64,000 nt of DNA from Melampsora larici-populina 98AG31 (taxonomy: Eukaryota; Basidiomycota; Pucciniomycetes; Pucciniales; Melampsoraceae): contig NW_006768804.1 of the NCBI RefSeq assembly GCF_000204055.1, positions 479,166 through 543,165 of the forward strand, written 5' to 3'. Position numbers and translations under genes: made by a program. Below, one piece after another: positions 1 to 10,723 of this stretch; position 1 is the stretch's first letter; every line of letters starts with the position of its first letter. The notes under the pieces were generated by a model, which saw only the letters and a list, made by a program, of their open reading frames with translations, had not been told where the DNA came from and ran no database searches.

Positions 1-1
1 C

Positions 2-973
2 CCAGAAAGAGAAAGGACATGCAACCAGAGAACAACAGTGTTTGGGAGAGTTAGCTTGGATGCAGTGCACATCAAGGCTGGTAGATATAAGTACTTAATT
101 GTAGCAAGAGATGATCTGTCGGGATGGGTGGAAGCTAAGGCATTACAAAATTTGACGGCGAAAGCAGTGGCAGACTTCATTTTAAAGGAGTGGATATGGA
201 GATATGGGGCGGTGAAATGTTTTACTGTAGATGGTGGACCGGAATTCAAGGCGGAATTGAGAGAAGCAGTACGGATGTCAGGATCAAAGTTGGGGGAGGG
301 AACTCCTTATTGGCCTCAAGGCGAAGGAATGGTAGAAAGGGGACATCAACCTTTGAAAGATACTTTGGTAAAAATGTGTGGAGAAGACGGGAAGAAATGG
401 GCGGAGAAGTTACCCTTGGTACTGTTTGCAGACAGGATTTCAACAAAGCGGACCACAGGACTATCTCCTTATGAAGTTCTTTTCAATCAAAGGGCAATCT
501 TGCCGGTTGACGTTGAAGCAGGAACATTCTTAGGAGTTGATTGGGATACAATTACTACTAGGGAGGAGCTGTTGATGGCAAGGGTAGAACAATTAGAACA
601 AAGAGAAGAGATGTTGGATAAAGCACATGGAAGAATGATGCAGGCAAGAACTGAAGGAGTGATATATTGGGATGAAAAGAATGCACATAGGTTGCGGGAC
701 TCATTAAAGGAGGGAGATTTGGTCTTGGTATATAATAAAAGTTTAGAGACACGATGGGGAAAGTTGTTTGAAGATAGATGGAATGGTCCTTATAGGGTCA
801 AGGAGCAATATATGGGAGGATCATACATTTTGGAAGAGTTAGACGGGACAATCTTAGGTAGAAGAGTTGCGGCGGAACACATTAAGAGGTTTTTTCCAAG
901 AGGGGTATCAGCGGTGGTAAGGCGAAATGAGTTTCAAGATGAGGAGTCGGCTAGTGCGGGTAGTTCAAATTAA
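2..973 (+). CDS. Gypsy-type Pol, integrase end (partial, element Gypsy-3)
   Basis: This is the C-terminal part of a Ty3/Gypsy polyprotein, cut by the left window edge; the frame is open upstream to base 2, so the apparent start at 38 is not real. It covers the DDE integrase core: the first Asp lies in SLDAVHIKAG, the second in TVDGGPEF, and the Glu region is GEGMVERGH. The integrase C-terminal domain follows, ending in AAEHIKRFFPRG. It is clearly homologous over its full length to the integrase of the complete Gypsy element ending at 32419, with the same order of motifs, so both belong to one family at moderate divergence. It would insert element cDNA into the nuclear genome. No stop or frameshift is visible in the 324 codons present. 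Confidence 0.9.
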   Translation, partial: PERERTCNQRTTVFGRVSLDAVHIKAGRYKYLIVARDDLSGWVEAKALQNLTAKAVADFILKEWIWRYGAVKCFTVDGGPEFKAELREAVRMSGSKLGEGTPYWPQGEGMVERGHQPLKDTLVKMCGEDGKKWAEKLPLVLFADRISTKRTTGLSPYEVLFNQRAILPVDVEAGTFLGVDWDTITTREELLMARVEQLEQREEMLDKAHGRMMQARTEGVIYWDEKNAHRLRDSLKEGDLVLVYNKSLETRWGKLFEDRWNGPYRVKEQYMGGSYILEELDGTILGRRVAAEHIKRFFPRGVSAVVRRNEFQDEESASAGSSN

Positions 974-2011
974 ATTTAAAAGGCAAAAATAAAAATAAAA
1001 GTAGCTGTTTCAATGTTCATTAAGTTTCTTTTCTGTTCCTTCTGTTTCTTTATGAGTGTGTGTGCTTTGGTTGTTTTTTCTTTTGGGTGAAGGATTGTAC
1101 AGTATAATGGAGTGGTGGACTTAGAGTTTTGCAGGGATATCAAGTTGGATTTCTTAGTATCACTTTCTCTGTTATCACGTTGGTGTGGGATAGGTAGTTG
1201 AGGATGGAGGAAGTTGGCAGGAATGGATAGTTATAGTTATTACAATTAAACAACACAAAGTAGTAGAGTAGGGGCGGGCACAAACAAATAAATCACAAAT
1301 TCAATATTCACATCAATCAAAATTGAATTGGTATACTACTTTAAAAATCAAAATTACTCCAGTACATGGGGCGTGTTGTGTTTTCTTTATTATGTTTCTT
1401 CTAATTTTTATCTTTAATTAATTCAAACAAAATCAAATAGCAGGGGGCACGGGCTGGGTACTAGTTACATACAACAACAATTAGTCAAAATCAAAATTAC
1501 AAACATCAAAAATGGATTACTGCTATAGACCTATTTCTCTAAATTTCTTTCTTCTGATATTATCATGTTTCAAAATTAATTTCAAATTCAAGTTGTTACA
1601 TTTTCTTTCTTTTTTATGGCGGTTGGAAATGGGTAGTTGAGGATGGAGGATAGTTGGCATGAACGGATAGTTAAAAATAAGTACATTAACAACATAACTA
1701 AATTACAAGTCAAATGACAAAATCAAATTACATACAAAGTTATTACAATAATCAAACAATGAATCAAAATAGTCAAAGTAAATTATTATCATCAATGTCA
1801 AACTTAGTTAGAATTCTGGATATGTTTCTTTTTTAAGGGGACGAGGAGGGGACAGTTGAGGATGTTGGACAGAAGGCAGGAATGGATAATTAGTATAAGT
1901 AAATCAAACTCAAAAATTAAAGCAAGCAAGTCAAAACAATAGGATAAGATAAAGTCAATCAAATGAAAATAAAGATCAATTACGTACAAGTCAAATAAAT
2001 AAATAGTATCA
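974..2011. repeat. AT-rich Gypsy-3 3' flank with degenerate repeats
   Basis: No gene is visible. The stretch holds at least three diverged copies of a segment built on GGATATGTTTCTT, a T/G-rich spacer and TAGTTGAGGATGGAGGA..GGCAGGAATGGATAGTTA, near 1190-1250, 1630-1680 and 1821-1895, separated by AT-rich sequence. It directly follows the pol stop codon, so it is probably the 3' untranslated or LTR part of Gypsy-3. A GGATATGTTTC motif also follows the pol gene of Gypsy-1 near 32530. Confidence 0.5.
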
Positions 2012-2018
2012 GTCATAG

Positions 2019-3702
2019 CAACACGCAAACCCCGCCGCTGTAAACTGGGGCAGCGCGGCGGTGGCGCGGGGGTTGCACCGTTGCCTTGGTCTGATGAAAC
2101 TTCACTGGGGTGATACCGCTCCGCTGCGCGGTTTTCACTGCGGTACACCCCGCCGCTGTCCAATTGAGGGCACCCCAGTGGGAACCCTGGGTCGCAGTGC
2201 GTCAAAGATTGTCAGTCACCTGTAACAAAGTACTTTTACCGCCAATCCATCCAGGTCCTTGCCAAATGCCGACTAGCAATAAGCAAACCTTCCCATCTCC
2301 ATAAAGATTAGGATTTAATCAATATCTACCTCCTTTGGTGGTCATAGTCTTCACATTTGGAGGGCTATCTGTTTGAGTACGGTGTGCCTTCTGGTCATGT
2401 GATCAATGCCTTGATGACATCCGGTCTGATCACAAGAGGAGCATGAGTATGAATGTACCATATCATAGAGATCGGAAACCCACCTGCTTTTGTCAACTCA
2501 AAGGAAAGACACTCGAATCCCAAGAGATTGGAAGCGCACCTATAAGGGTAGAATGCTAAAAAGATAGTGACAGATCAGTCCTCTTGATCACATGATATCA
2601 TACCAATAGACAAACCTCTCTAGCAATGGCAGTGTTCTGGGCTGGGTATGAGAATGTATTTTGAATGTCTCTTGCGTATGCATGCAAATACTTTGGTGTT
2701 TTCGATCAAAGAGAAGGAACGGATTCTGTAGGTCTTGTTACTCCATCTACTCCTCTGGAGGACTCGCAACTTCAAAGCCGTAATACTATTAAGAAAATGG
2801 GTCACATTGAATGTGTCAATGAAAGTCATGCCTGGTCACTTTGATGATTGAACTCAACTTCGTATTTGACACTCTCAGCCCATTTCACATATTGCGTTTG
2901 TAGAATTTCTAGTGAAACCAAAAATAAACCATTGGAGACCGGGACATGCATGCGATTCAGACTTTTGATGGCTTTGATGACATGGTGATTGTTGTTTGAC
3001 TCAAGTGATGAATCAATTGAAGCTACAGCTTTTTCAGACCGCTCGCTGCGGGGAGGGGAAGAGAAGTGGTCCGCTCATGATCAGTTAAAGCAAGGCTGAA
3101 ATTTTGACACCCACACAGTGGATATATCATACCAAAAGGATTCCAACTTCTCCACCTCCAATATTCGACTGTCTTTATCAATCATATCATTCCCCTTTGC
3201 ATTCTAATGCCTATGTTTTGTCTTTTTATTTGTAGCAGTCTCCTTTATTGTACCTGGATCACGATCGAGTTAATAGGCGGTTTGTGAGGTGTGAGAAGTA
3301 ATGAACAAGCGATAGACGATTCTCTTGTCAATCTTAGCCTTCAATACTTGATGGTGAATGTCCTACATGAGTCTTAGAAATGGCTATCTCATTTCCACAA
3401 TAAGATACTCTTTGTGAACGACTTGATAGTGTATTCACGATGTATGGACATCTGTCTCATTTTCCTTTGATTAATATGTATCTGAATTATTTTTTGTTCT
3501 TGTTGGGTTATCCAAGGCTCGTTTTCCCTGCTAAAAAGGGGGACTGCGGCGCGCTGCGCCCCATTTGAGCGCGCCGCTGTCTCAGGGCATTTTTTTTGCA
3601 CTGCGGTAGCGCTGTGGTGAGGCTATGTAGCCACTGCGATCAAGCCCAGCGCTGTCTCAGTTGACCAAAAATGTGGCGCGCTGCGGCGGGGTTTGTGTGT
3701 TG
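2019..3702. mobile_element. Non-autonomous hAT-like element, 1684 bp
   Basis: Terminal inverted repeats begin CAACACGCAAACCCCGCCGC on the left and, read from the right end, CAACACACAAACCCCGCCGC. A 7-bp duplication GTCATAG flanks the element (2012-2018 and 3703-3709). GC-rich subterminal blocks of about 150-190 bp (2030-2210 and 3541-3690) stand out from the AT-rich surroundings. Ends, subterminal composition and duplication length match the hAT transposon at 15515-19598, whose transposase is the likely source of mobility. The interior has no transposase; near the left end, on the minus strand, it holds a degenerate fragment of a ubiquitin-conjugating enzyme gene. Confidence 0.8.
2221..2430 (-). 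pseudogene. UBE2O-like ubiquitin-conjugating enzyme fragment, broken
   Basis: Read on the minus strand, the sequence spells pieces of the UBC fold of large E2 enzymes of the UBE2O/BIRC6 type. These are DVIKALIT followed by EGTPYSN, then SPPNVKTMTTKGGRY, then [12 protein letters not shown] and [16 protein letters not shown]. Two in-frame TGA codons interrupt it (2319-2321 and 2395-2397), and there is a deletion plus frameshift between EGTPYSN and SPPNV. The catalytic Cys region is present only as the degraded GKVCLLL stretch. It is a dead fragment carried within a hAT-like element, either captured or a host copy into which ends were acquired. Family assignment rests on motif recognition. Confidence 0.65.
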
Positions 3703-3709
3703 GTCATAG

Positions 3710-4070
3710 TGAGAAGACAAATAAATACTTACAAATATCACAGCAGAGTTATGGATATGTTTCTTCTTTTCTTTTGGGGACGGGACAGGGTAGTTGAGGG
3801 TGGAGGACTAGATGGCTGGTAGGATAGTTATACAACAATTACAAGTGTAGTAGGGGGACTGCGGTGGGACAAATCAATTAACAAAATCATAAGTCAAATT
3901 AAACAAATAAATGGATTACTACTACATACAAATTTTCAAATAAATTTACAAGTTACAACCTTTAAAATTACGTATAAGATTATTAAGAATTATCAATTAG
4001 TGAAGTGTTATGGATATGTTTCTTTTCTTTCTTTTGGGGACGGGTTAGGATTGACGAGGATGGTGAAATA
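3710..4070. repeat. Continuation of Gypsy-3 3' degenerate repeats
   Basis: Two more copies of the GGATATGTTTCTT..TTTTGGGGACGGG..GTTGAGG segment (about 3752-3830 and 4012-4060) lie to the right of the hAT-like insertion. The insertion therefore split a repeat tract that previously ran from 974 to about 4070. No coding sequence is seen. Confidence 0.45.
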
Positions 4071-4868
4071 TTGTCGTGCGCGCTCGTCGACGAGCAAACA
4101 CTACCCGGACCCGGTGTGTGCTCTGATATTGTTTTCAAGAATCCTGAAGCTCACTTCAGGTGCCTGCACTTTTAAAGCTTCATCTTGACAATGCAGGGCT
4201 CCAAAAGTTTGCACGTGCACCAAGTCAGCTGTATTTCGGCAATAACTTTGTTATATTGAGATTCACCTTGGTTACATTGAAATTTGGATTGAATCTGCCA
4301 ACTGTGAATTGGCGGAGCCTTTTTTATGGCTGAGAAAACCAAAAAGCACATCCTCAAACTACATCACTACCTATTGATGTAGCTCAAATTTTGATTTTTT
4401 GATTTGAGCACCATGAAGAAGTGACTGAATCACTCCAACAGACACTTCGAGTGACACGATGCACTGGAGGATATTAGCAAAATTTCTTTGAGATTTTCAC
4501 ATCGCAGAGCAGAAGTGATGTACAGGATAACCATGACATTTCTTCAATTCAAGACCAGCGGTGTCAATCATGTCAAGAATGAGGCACAACAGTATATAGA
4601 GGAACAATGACACCAGAGTGGTTGTTCAGCACAGAGTTGAGAAGAAGAAGTCATCTTAACAGCAAACATTTCACATCACTTGTCAGATCCCGGGCATATG
4701 CAAAGAAGTCAGATATACAGATTCTGTTAAGATTACATTACTCAAACACTATGATCACAGCGTTTCCAAAGTGAAGATTCCCAATGCTATGTGGCCGGAT
4801 GATATGAAGTGCAGATCCATGTCAAAGCGACTTGGGAAGGCGTGATGGGATTACTCTTACCAGAGGAC
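4071..4868. other. Intergenic, nothing recognised
   Basis: A 12-bp palindrome CTCGTCGACGAG lies near 4085. Otherwise there is only AT-rich sequence without an ORF of gene-like quality. The right part should contain the 3' UTR of the minus-strand amidase gene that ends at 4869. Confidence 0.4.
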
Positions 4869-6280
4869 TTAGATTTCATCAATCAAGGAGCTGATATCTG
4901 GGTATACATCAAAGCGTCGCTGAACCGTCACCGGCAATCCTCTTCGAGCCTTATTGATCTCCTTGACGTCAATGAAGCCATATATGATTGACTCATTTTC
5001 ATCTGTCGTGCTGACGATTTGAGCCCTACACCAATAAGAGAGCTGTCAGTATAGATAGCTCGGTCTGTCGCACAGAGATGACCCACATTGGATTGACGAT
5101 AGTCGAGTGACCCCATGCATGATACCCACTGGACATGTCTCTTGCTGGTGAACACACCGCTACGTATATCTGATTGTCCACGGCTCTATCAACATTTCCA
5201 TGATGGAGAAAAATTGTCAGCCACACAGGAGGTTTCGACTACCATATGAAAGGTGCTATCAAGACATACCTTGCCCTAGCCAGTAACTCCCAATGCAAAG
5301 GTCCCGTGGTGAGGTTAAAGGCTCCAGGGTAGATCATCGCTATACAGCCTGCAAATGTACATCTTGGTAAACACAAAGGATAAAGCTTATGAGGCAATAA
5401 AAGGGCATACCTTTGCGCGCCGCAATCATGGCCATCTCAGGAAATCTGATGTCGTAGCAAATTCCGATTCCAATCTTACCAAAAGCTATATTCAACCAAC
5501 ATGGTCAGTTTTCCCTATCGTTCCGTTTCAAAACAGGGGGACTAGCCTGTGTCAACGATAGTCACGGCCTCTTTCCCACCACTAAGCGTCTCACTCTCTC
5601 TGAATGTGATTTGATTGGGTATATTGATGTCGAAGAGGTGAAGTTTGCGGTGTATAGCCACCAGGGTTCCTTCGGGTGAAAAGACTGTAGCTGTGTTATA
5701 CAACACATTCGGATCTTTGGAGCATCTCTCTGGGATCGAGCCTAATCCAAGTCAGGGTATAAAAAAGTCATGAAACGTGCAACTATGCATTACACCATAT
5801 CATTGAGGTCTAACCACCAAATAACCAGATCTTGTTTTCGCGTGAGGCTTGACTTAGCATTTTCACACTATCGCTTTGACAACTTTCTACGTCCCAACCT
5901 TCTGGGGCTTTGTTGCCTTCTGACCATCCGATGACTTCAGCGTACTTTTTGAAGTACTGAGGACCGTAAGGGCTGTTGAAGACCTCAGGTAACACCACAA
6001 CTTCTGGTCGAATAGCCGCGCCTTGAACAGCTTCATTTATCTTGGATCGAGCATGAATAAGATTCGCCGACTTGTCAGGTCCGATAGCGCCTAGTTGAAT
6101 GAGCGCGGTAGTAAAAGAGGATCCTTGAACATCTTGCACGTCCTTCGGCAATATGAAGCCAGTGGGTTCCGACATTCCAGATAAAGTACGTTTAAAAAGT
6201 GTTTGTCTAAAGCGAGAACAGGAATGTCTGGATACGGCAAATCTAGGTATGACTGATACCGTTAGCGAGAAAAGTGGCAT
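4869..6280 (-). CDS. NIT2: Omega-amidase / nitrilase-superfamily hydrolase (Nit2-like)
   Basis: Carbon-nitrogen hydrolase of the Nit2 branch, expected to deamidate alpha-ketoglutaramate and alpha-ketosuccinamate. Exons deduced by phase: 6280-5815, 5741-5547, 5485-5411, 5348-5270, 5185-5087 and 5025-4869, giving about 356 residues. The catalytic triad is visible: Glu in [10 protein letters not shown], Lys in [10 protein letters not shown], Cys in [32 protein letters not shown] and [13 protein letters not shown] are typical of Nit2. The N-terminus is about 70 residues longer than animal Nit2 and is rich in Arg, Ser and hydrophobic residues, which suggests a mitochondrial presequence. An internal Met before SEPTG could give a cytosolic form, and an upstream in-frame Met exists at 6325. 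Intron 2 appears to use a GC donor. The ORF is complete across the splices. Confidence 0.88.
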
Positions 6281-7271
6281 GGCAGTTGTCCCAAAGTTCA
6301 CAGCAACACTTTGTACTCCACACACAGTGCAGCCGAGTACCTGGCGCCAGAGCTCATCGTTTCAAAAAGCTTGCCGAAACTTGCCCGCAAAACTCGAGCA
6401 ATTTGGCGGTGAATTAGCGCATCGCCTGCTATATCTATGTAAGTAGTGTGGCACGAGTTCAAAGTTGATGAAACTGAGAGGCCGCTGATCGAACATTGCA
6501 CAGTGCCACAGATGGATATGCTCATGGATTGAGATCAGAAACGTATTGGTCATGTTACTGGTTTGGATTTTTACTCTGGTTCTGTTAAAAAATCCGTTAT
6601 GGCCATTGAGCTTCGGGCGAGAATTCCTCAACTCGATCACTGCAAATTTTGGCTGATCGACGCGCTACCACAAGTCTAACGAGCTTCATCCAATCCCAGC
6701 TCGTTTCCTACTTTGGCCTATCACACTCTTGATACTATTACGCCGCAGAAAGGTCTCCTGGGCAGTGCATGTCACAGTCCAAAATGAGTATTCATCCAGG
6801 TGTGGAGAGACTGCGCTCAAAGGCTTCCGAACATCGAAACATTAAGCTTTGAACCGATACATAACTTTCAACGTCGTTGAATATCTTATCACCCTTTCAT
6901 AAAGTGTGTCAAGGACGAAGGAAACCGCTCTGCGACAAAAGTACTTGTTTCAAGTATCCTGATTTCTTATCATGATACTAAATGGACGCGATAAGGAAAC
7001 CTACGTACCTTCCCCAATCCTGCTTTCTTTTGCGCCGGCTGCTGTAGACAGACACTATTGCTTCAGCGGCTGGAAAACGTACCCCTATATAAGCCAATTT
7101 ATCATACAAACATTTTACTATCTCGATCATAAAAGAATCAAATTGCGCAACAATACTATCTTGTTTCGAGGACGACCATCTTCGTAACCTAAGACATTTA
7201 TCGTATATAGTTTTGAGTTAATTTTCCTTGTGCCAATCCTATTTTCTTGTCATTTTTCAGCCCAACTTAGA
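6281..7271. promoter_or_regulatory. Divergent intergenic region between amidase and membrane-protein genes
   Basis: About 990 bp separate two genes transcribed away from each other, so both promoters should lie here. TA-rich tracts occur about 70-190 bp upstream of the right-hand ATG (for example CCTATATAAGCC near 7083 and CGTATATAG near 7202). The first part also contains the possible alternative upstream start of the amidase. No defined factor site can be named. Confidence 0.4.
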
Positions 7272-9380
7272 ATGCCAAGTCCTCAGACTCTTTTTTTTCT
7301 ACTATCTTCACTTGTGAATTGTTCACTTGGCCTTCCTAACTTCTTGAACACGAACCAAGATGGCAAAGGAATATCGTTGGGAACGGACTCTGAAGTCAAA
7401 TCAGATTATCAGTCTCAATTCCACCTACCCGTCCAAGAGAATCTCAACAATTGTTTGAAAGAAGAGCTTAATCCAGAACTCTGGCGCGAAATGGACATGG
7501 ATCAACATCTGAGAGGATACCCAGGAGGCTTTAATCTCACATTTCCTGTAAGTATAATCTGATCACTACCCGTCACCTCTTGAAGAGAAGAAACACTCAG
7601 AATTGACACTCTTGGCTAAATTTAAAAGGCTTACGCAGATGTTGTTGGGGCAACCAACTTTCAATGCGGAATCGGTAATCAATGCAACCCCTCTCAGGCG
7701 AGTAATACTGCCTGGAAAACTGGTGACATGCTAAATTGTGGCTCATAGGTGTGTTCTACAATGTCCACAGCTATGCGCAGGAGTAGAAGGAAAGGACTGG
7801 TATGCACTCGCAGCTGCCCATCGGTGGAACACTTTCAATAACCAGGTTTATGAAGCAACAGCCTACAGTATTGCATACATCTCTGGTAAGTGCTCCAAAT
7901 TTGATACGCGATGCTTGGATAAAATACACTCTCACTGACCTTTTGCATCACTCGGTCTCAACTTTCTGCTGAAAAGACTTGACGCCGTCTATGGTAAGCT
8001 CATACTAGTGGCTTTGCTCCTTTATGTTCAACAGAAAAATCTCTTCTGACCAAAAATTCAGGTTGATGACTTGATTCCAGAAGCATCAATGTTCTGGACT
8101 TGTGCTGCAGTTTATGTCGGAATAATGGCTGCCTGGATCTGCGGGACACCAGCAGTATTATTCGGATTTGGAGCCCTACGAATCCTGTGGTTGATTTTGA
8201 TGTCATCAATGTTTCTTGCATCCGGAGCTGTGTGGGTGATGGCAAACTTGGAGGTCCCTGATCCACATAAGTTCACAAGAGTAAGCTCACTGGTGTATAG
8301 CTCAAGCATCACTAAATCATACTAACCTTACATCTCATCATCTCAACAGTGGACTGAGATCCTCTACCAGCTGCAAGACTTTGAGAGCCACATGCAATCG
8401 GCTCTGACAAAGTACAGCAGCCAGATCATCGAATCCGCTATCAGTTCTGATGATGGTTTGTACGGCATAGCCAAGAATGGTACACTTTTTACGGATCTAG
8501 AGATGGAACCGGATATTGTGATTCAATCAAAGTTAGATCTCACCTTGAAGCTCAAAGCAATCTGCCATATTTTGAGAATTCAAGTTTGTCATTAATTCCA
8601 TCACAAACAGAATCCAAAGCCATCATTTCTGATTCTAACCAATGTATGTTATTTTGGGGTATGATAGAAAGCTTTCATTACCAGGGGAAGTGTGAGCAAA
8701 ACCAACTCTTGTGAATTGAATAAATTCTCACACTCATGCTGTTGATTGAAATAGCAACCTTGCGATGGCGATGGACCCGCTGGAGCTCTGAGTGGCTCTG
8801 AACAGATGTCATACTGTGACAATTCAGGAATGTGAGTATCCCTATTTTTTCGCCTCTTGACGGGTATTCTAGCCTTCATTCACTGATAAAAATGATTCAT
8901 CACTAGAATGATGAACATTGTTTTAGTCGGTGACAATGATGAAGAAACCCCGCCGTACAATGCCCCTTTGATCAAGTCAAAATATGGTCTCTCTACTGAG
9001 CTCTTGACTGAAACAGCTTGGAAGTGCCAACAAAAGTTTGGTGGATTCGAGCATCCTTCAATAGTTAACGTGTCAGTAACGGTTAAATTGGGTTTGCTTC
9101 AGTTTGAAAGAGCTCTGACCCTGGATCTCGCACAAAATATAGAACAAACCCTTACAATACGGACTCTGATTGTGTGTTTAACTTGCCTGTGTGTGATTTT
9201 ACTGACCCTGGTAAGTATACAACTGATTCAATTCTTTCTCACTCCCCAAACCACCGAGATTGACCTCAATTGATTTTGAATCAAAACTAGACATCCATAA
9301 GTACAAAGGAAAGATGTCAACAGTTAAGCTATGTCGCGAGATTGGAAAGCTGCCGATTTGATGACACTCTTCATTTGTAA
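7272..9380 (+). CDS. Predicted secreted/multi-span membrane protein, function unknown
   Basis: Nine exons can be joined in phase: 7272-7547, 7629-7697, 7771-7885, 7977-7993, 8062-8280, 8350-8583, 8755-8831, 8907-9210 and 9291-9380. They encode about 466 residues. Residues 1-22 form a signal peptide (SPQTLFFLLSSLVNCSLG core). A Cys-rich block follows (GATNFQCGIGNQCNPSQLC, then GKDWYALAAAHRWN). Two adjacent hydrophobic helices lie around residues 170-213 and one near the C-terminus (about 418-438). I chose the ATG at 7272 because it starts the signal peptide; an upstream ATG at 7230 only adds residues. The block resembles a fungal family that I cannot name. Exon 4 is only 17 nt, and intron 2 appears to be of GC-AG type. 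It lies divergent from the amidase gene. Confidence 0.75.
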
Positions 9381-10220
9381 TAACGCCCTACACATAGTGT
9401 CTGACCTTGCTCCAGCCATCAGTCATTTTTGAAACTCAATAATTTATTTACTCATGACACAAAGTCCAGACATCTTGATGGGACATTTGGCACTTATTTG
9501 TAAGCTTATAGCTTTCAAATTTATCAGACCTCATTAAATCACAAGGAAAACGCCGGTGAGGGTGGATGCCTGTATTTTGAGTACAGTTGATGGATAATAG
9601 ATACTCGAGATCATGAATGAGATTCAAGAGATAAATATGTGGTTCTTGTATATAAGCCAGGGTTCCTTTTTAGTACAGAGACTAAAGCATTTACAGCCAG
9701 GTTGCTAAAAACTTCAGCGCATCAGCAGTTAAATTAACAATAGTGTCAGAATTGGCTTGAGAAACACCCAATTTACAGCTCTAGTTGGGTGTCTCAAGTT
9801 ACATGTATTCAAATCTCAAAGTGGTGGTCTTTAAGCTCAGACTGCAGCGAGAAGTATGAGATCTGGAACTAAAAACATGATGATGGGACCATGAGAAAAG
9901 AAAGGACCAGGCGCAGTTCGGCCCGAAAGTCGTGCGTCGTGGCAAACTTTTCCAGTTTAAGACGAGGATCAGCCGAATCTCCATGTAGAGCGCGAGTGAC
10001 ATGCAAAAGGATGTCACTCGCCAACCTATCTAATACCATCCTTGAAGTTGGCAATGTTACAATGAATGGAACTTTGTCATGAATGCTGAGCTTGTGACAT
10101 GGTAGATGGTATCAATCTGGCTCTCACTCATATCACCAGATCGATATCTCTACTCATCACCAAGTTAGCCAGGTTCAGGCCCATTATCGGCAACCAGCTG
10201 GCTTGCGAATTTGGTCATGA

Positions 10221-10386
10221 CATATTTAATGCTGAGTCTCCAGCAGAAAGATTGGTCAGCAAAACTTCAAAAGGTTAGAAATATGGTATCAAAATACCTA
10301 ACACATATTTAATGCTGAGTCTCCAGCAGAAAGATTGGTCAGCAAAACTTCAAAAGGTTAGAAATATGGTATCAAAATACCTAACA
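10221..10386. repeat. 83-bp tandem duplication, two copies
   Basis: The segment starting CATATTTAATGCTGAGTCTC is repeated at a distance of 83 bp (10221-10303 and 10304-10386). I see no differences between the copies, so the duplication is recent. No coding role is visible. Confidence 0.9.
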
Positions 10387-10676
10387 CACAAGAATGAACT
10401 TAAGCAAATATTTTAGTATATCGATAGCTATAGCCTGATAACGAATTATAACTGAGGAAGAAAGAAAGGACAAAAGAATCTTGTAGGTGTCCTTATATTC
10501 CATAGGCACACCTTTCACAGAAATCCTCTTCCATGGGGGTACTTAGAATACCCATAAATCTTATTTCTCATTTGAGCTTGCAAACCCTGTTAACCATCCT
10601 CGAGGGAAAGATGCACAGGTTAAATCACTTTCAAAAGTGCCGAAACCTAACTGTTAGCGTAGAAAACAGTCAAGTC

Positions 10677-10723
10677 GCAACGAATTCGTGAGGTCCTAAA
10701 ATTGGACCTCACGAATGCGTTGC
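10677..10723. repeat. Perfect-like hairpin, 20-bp stem, 7-nt loop
   Basis: GCAACGAATTCGTGAGGTCC is followed by TAAAATT and then by its reverse complement with a single mismatch. It could be a minimal inverted-repeat element or an RNA hairpin. It lies in intergenic DNA about 1 kb from the transporter's 3' end. Confidence 0.85.

Noticed and set aside
1804..2205. 133-codon minus-strand ORF
   Set aside because: It crosses the border of the hAT-like element and has no recognisable domain.
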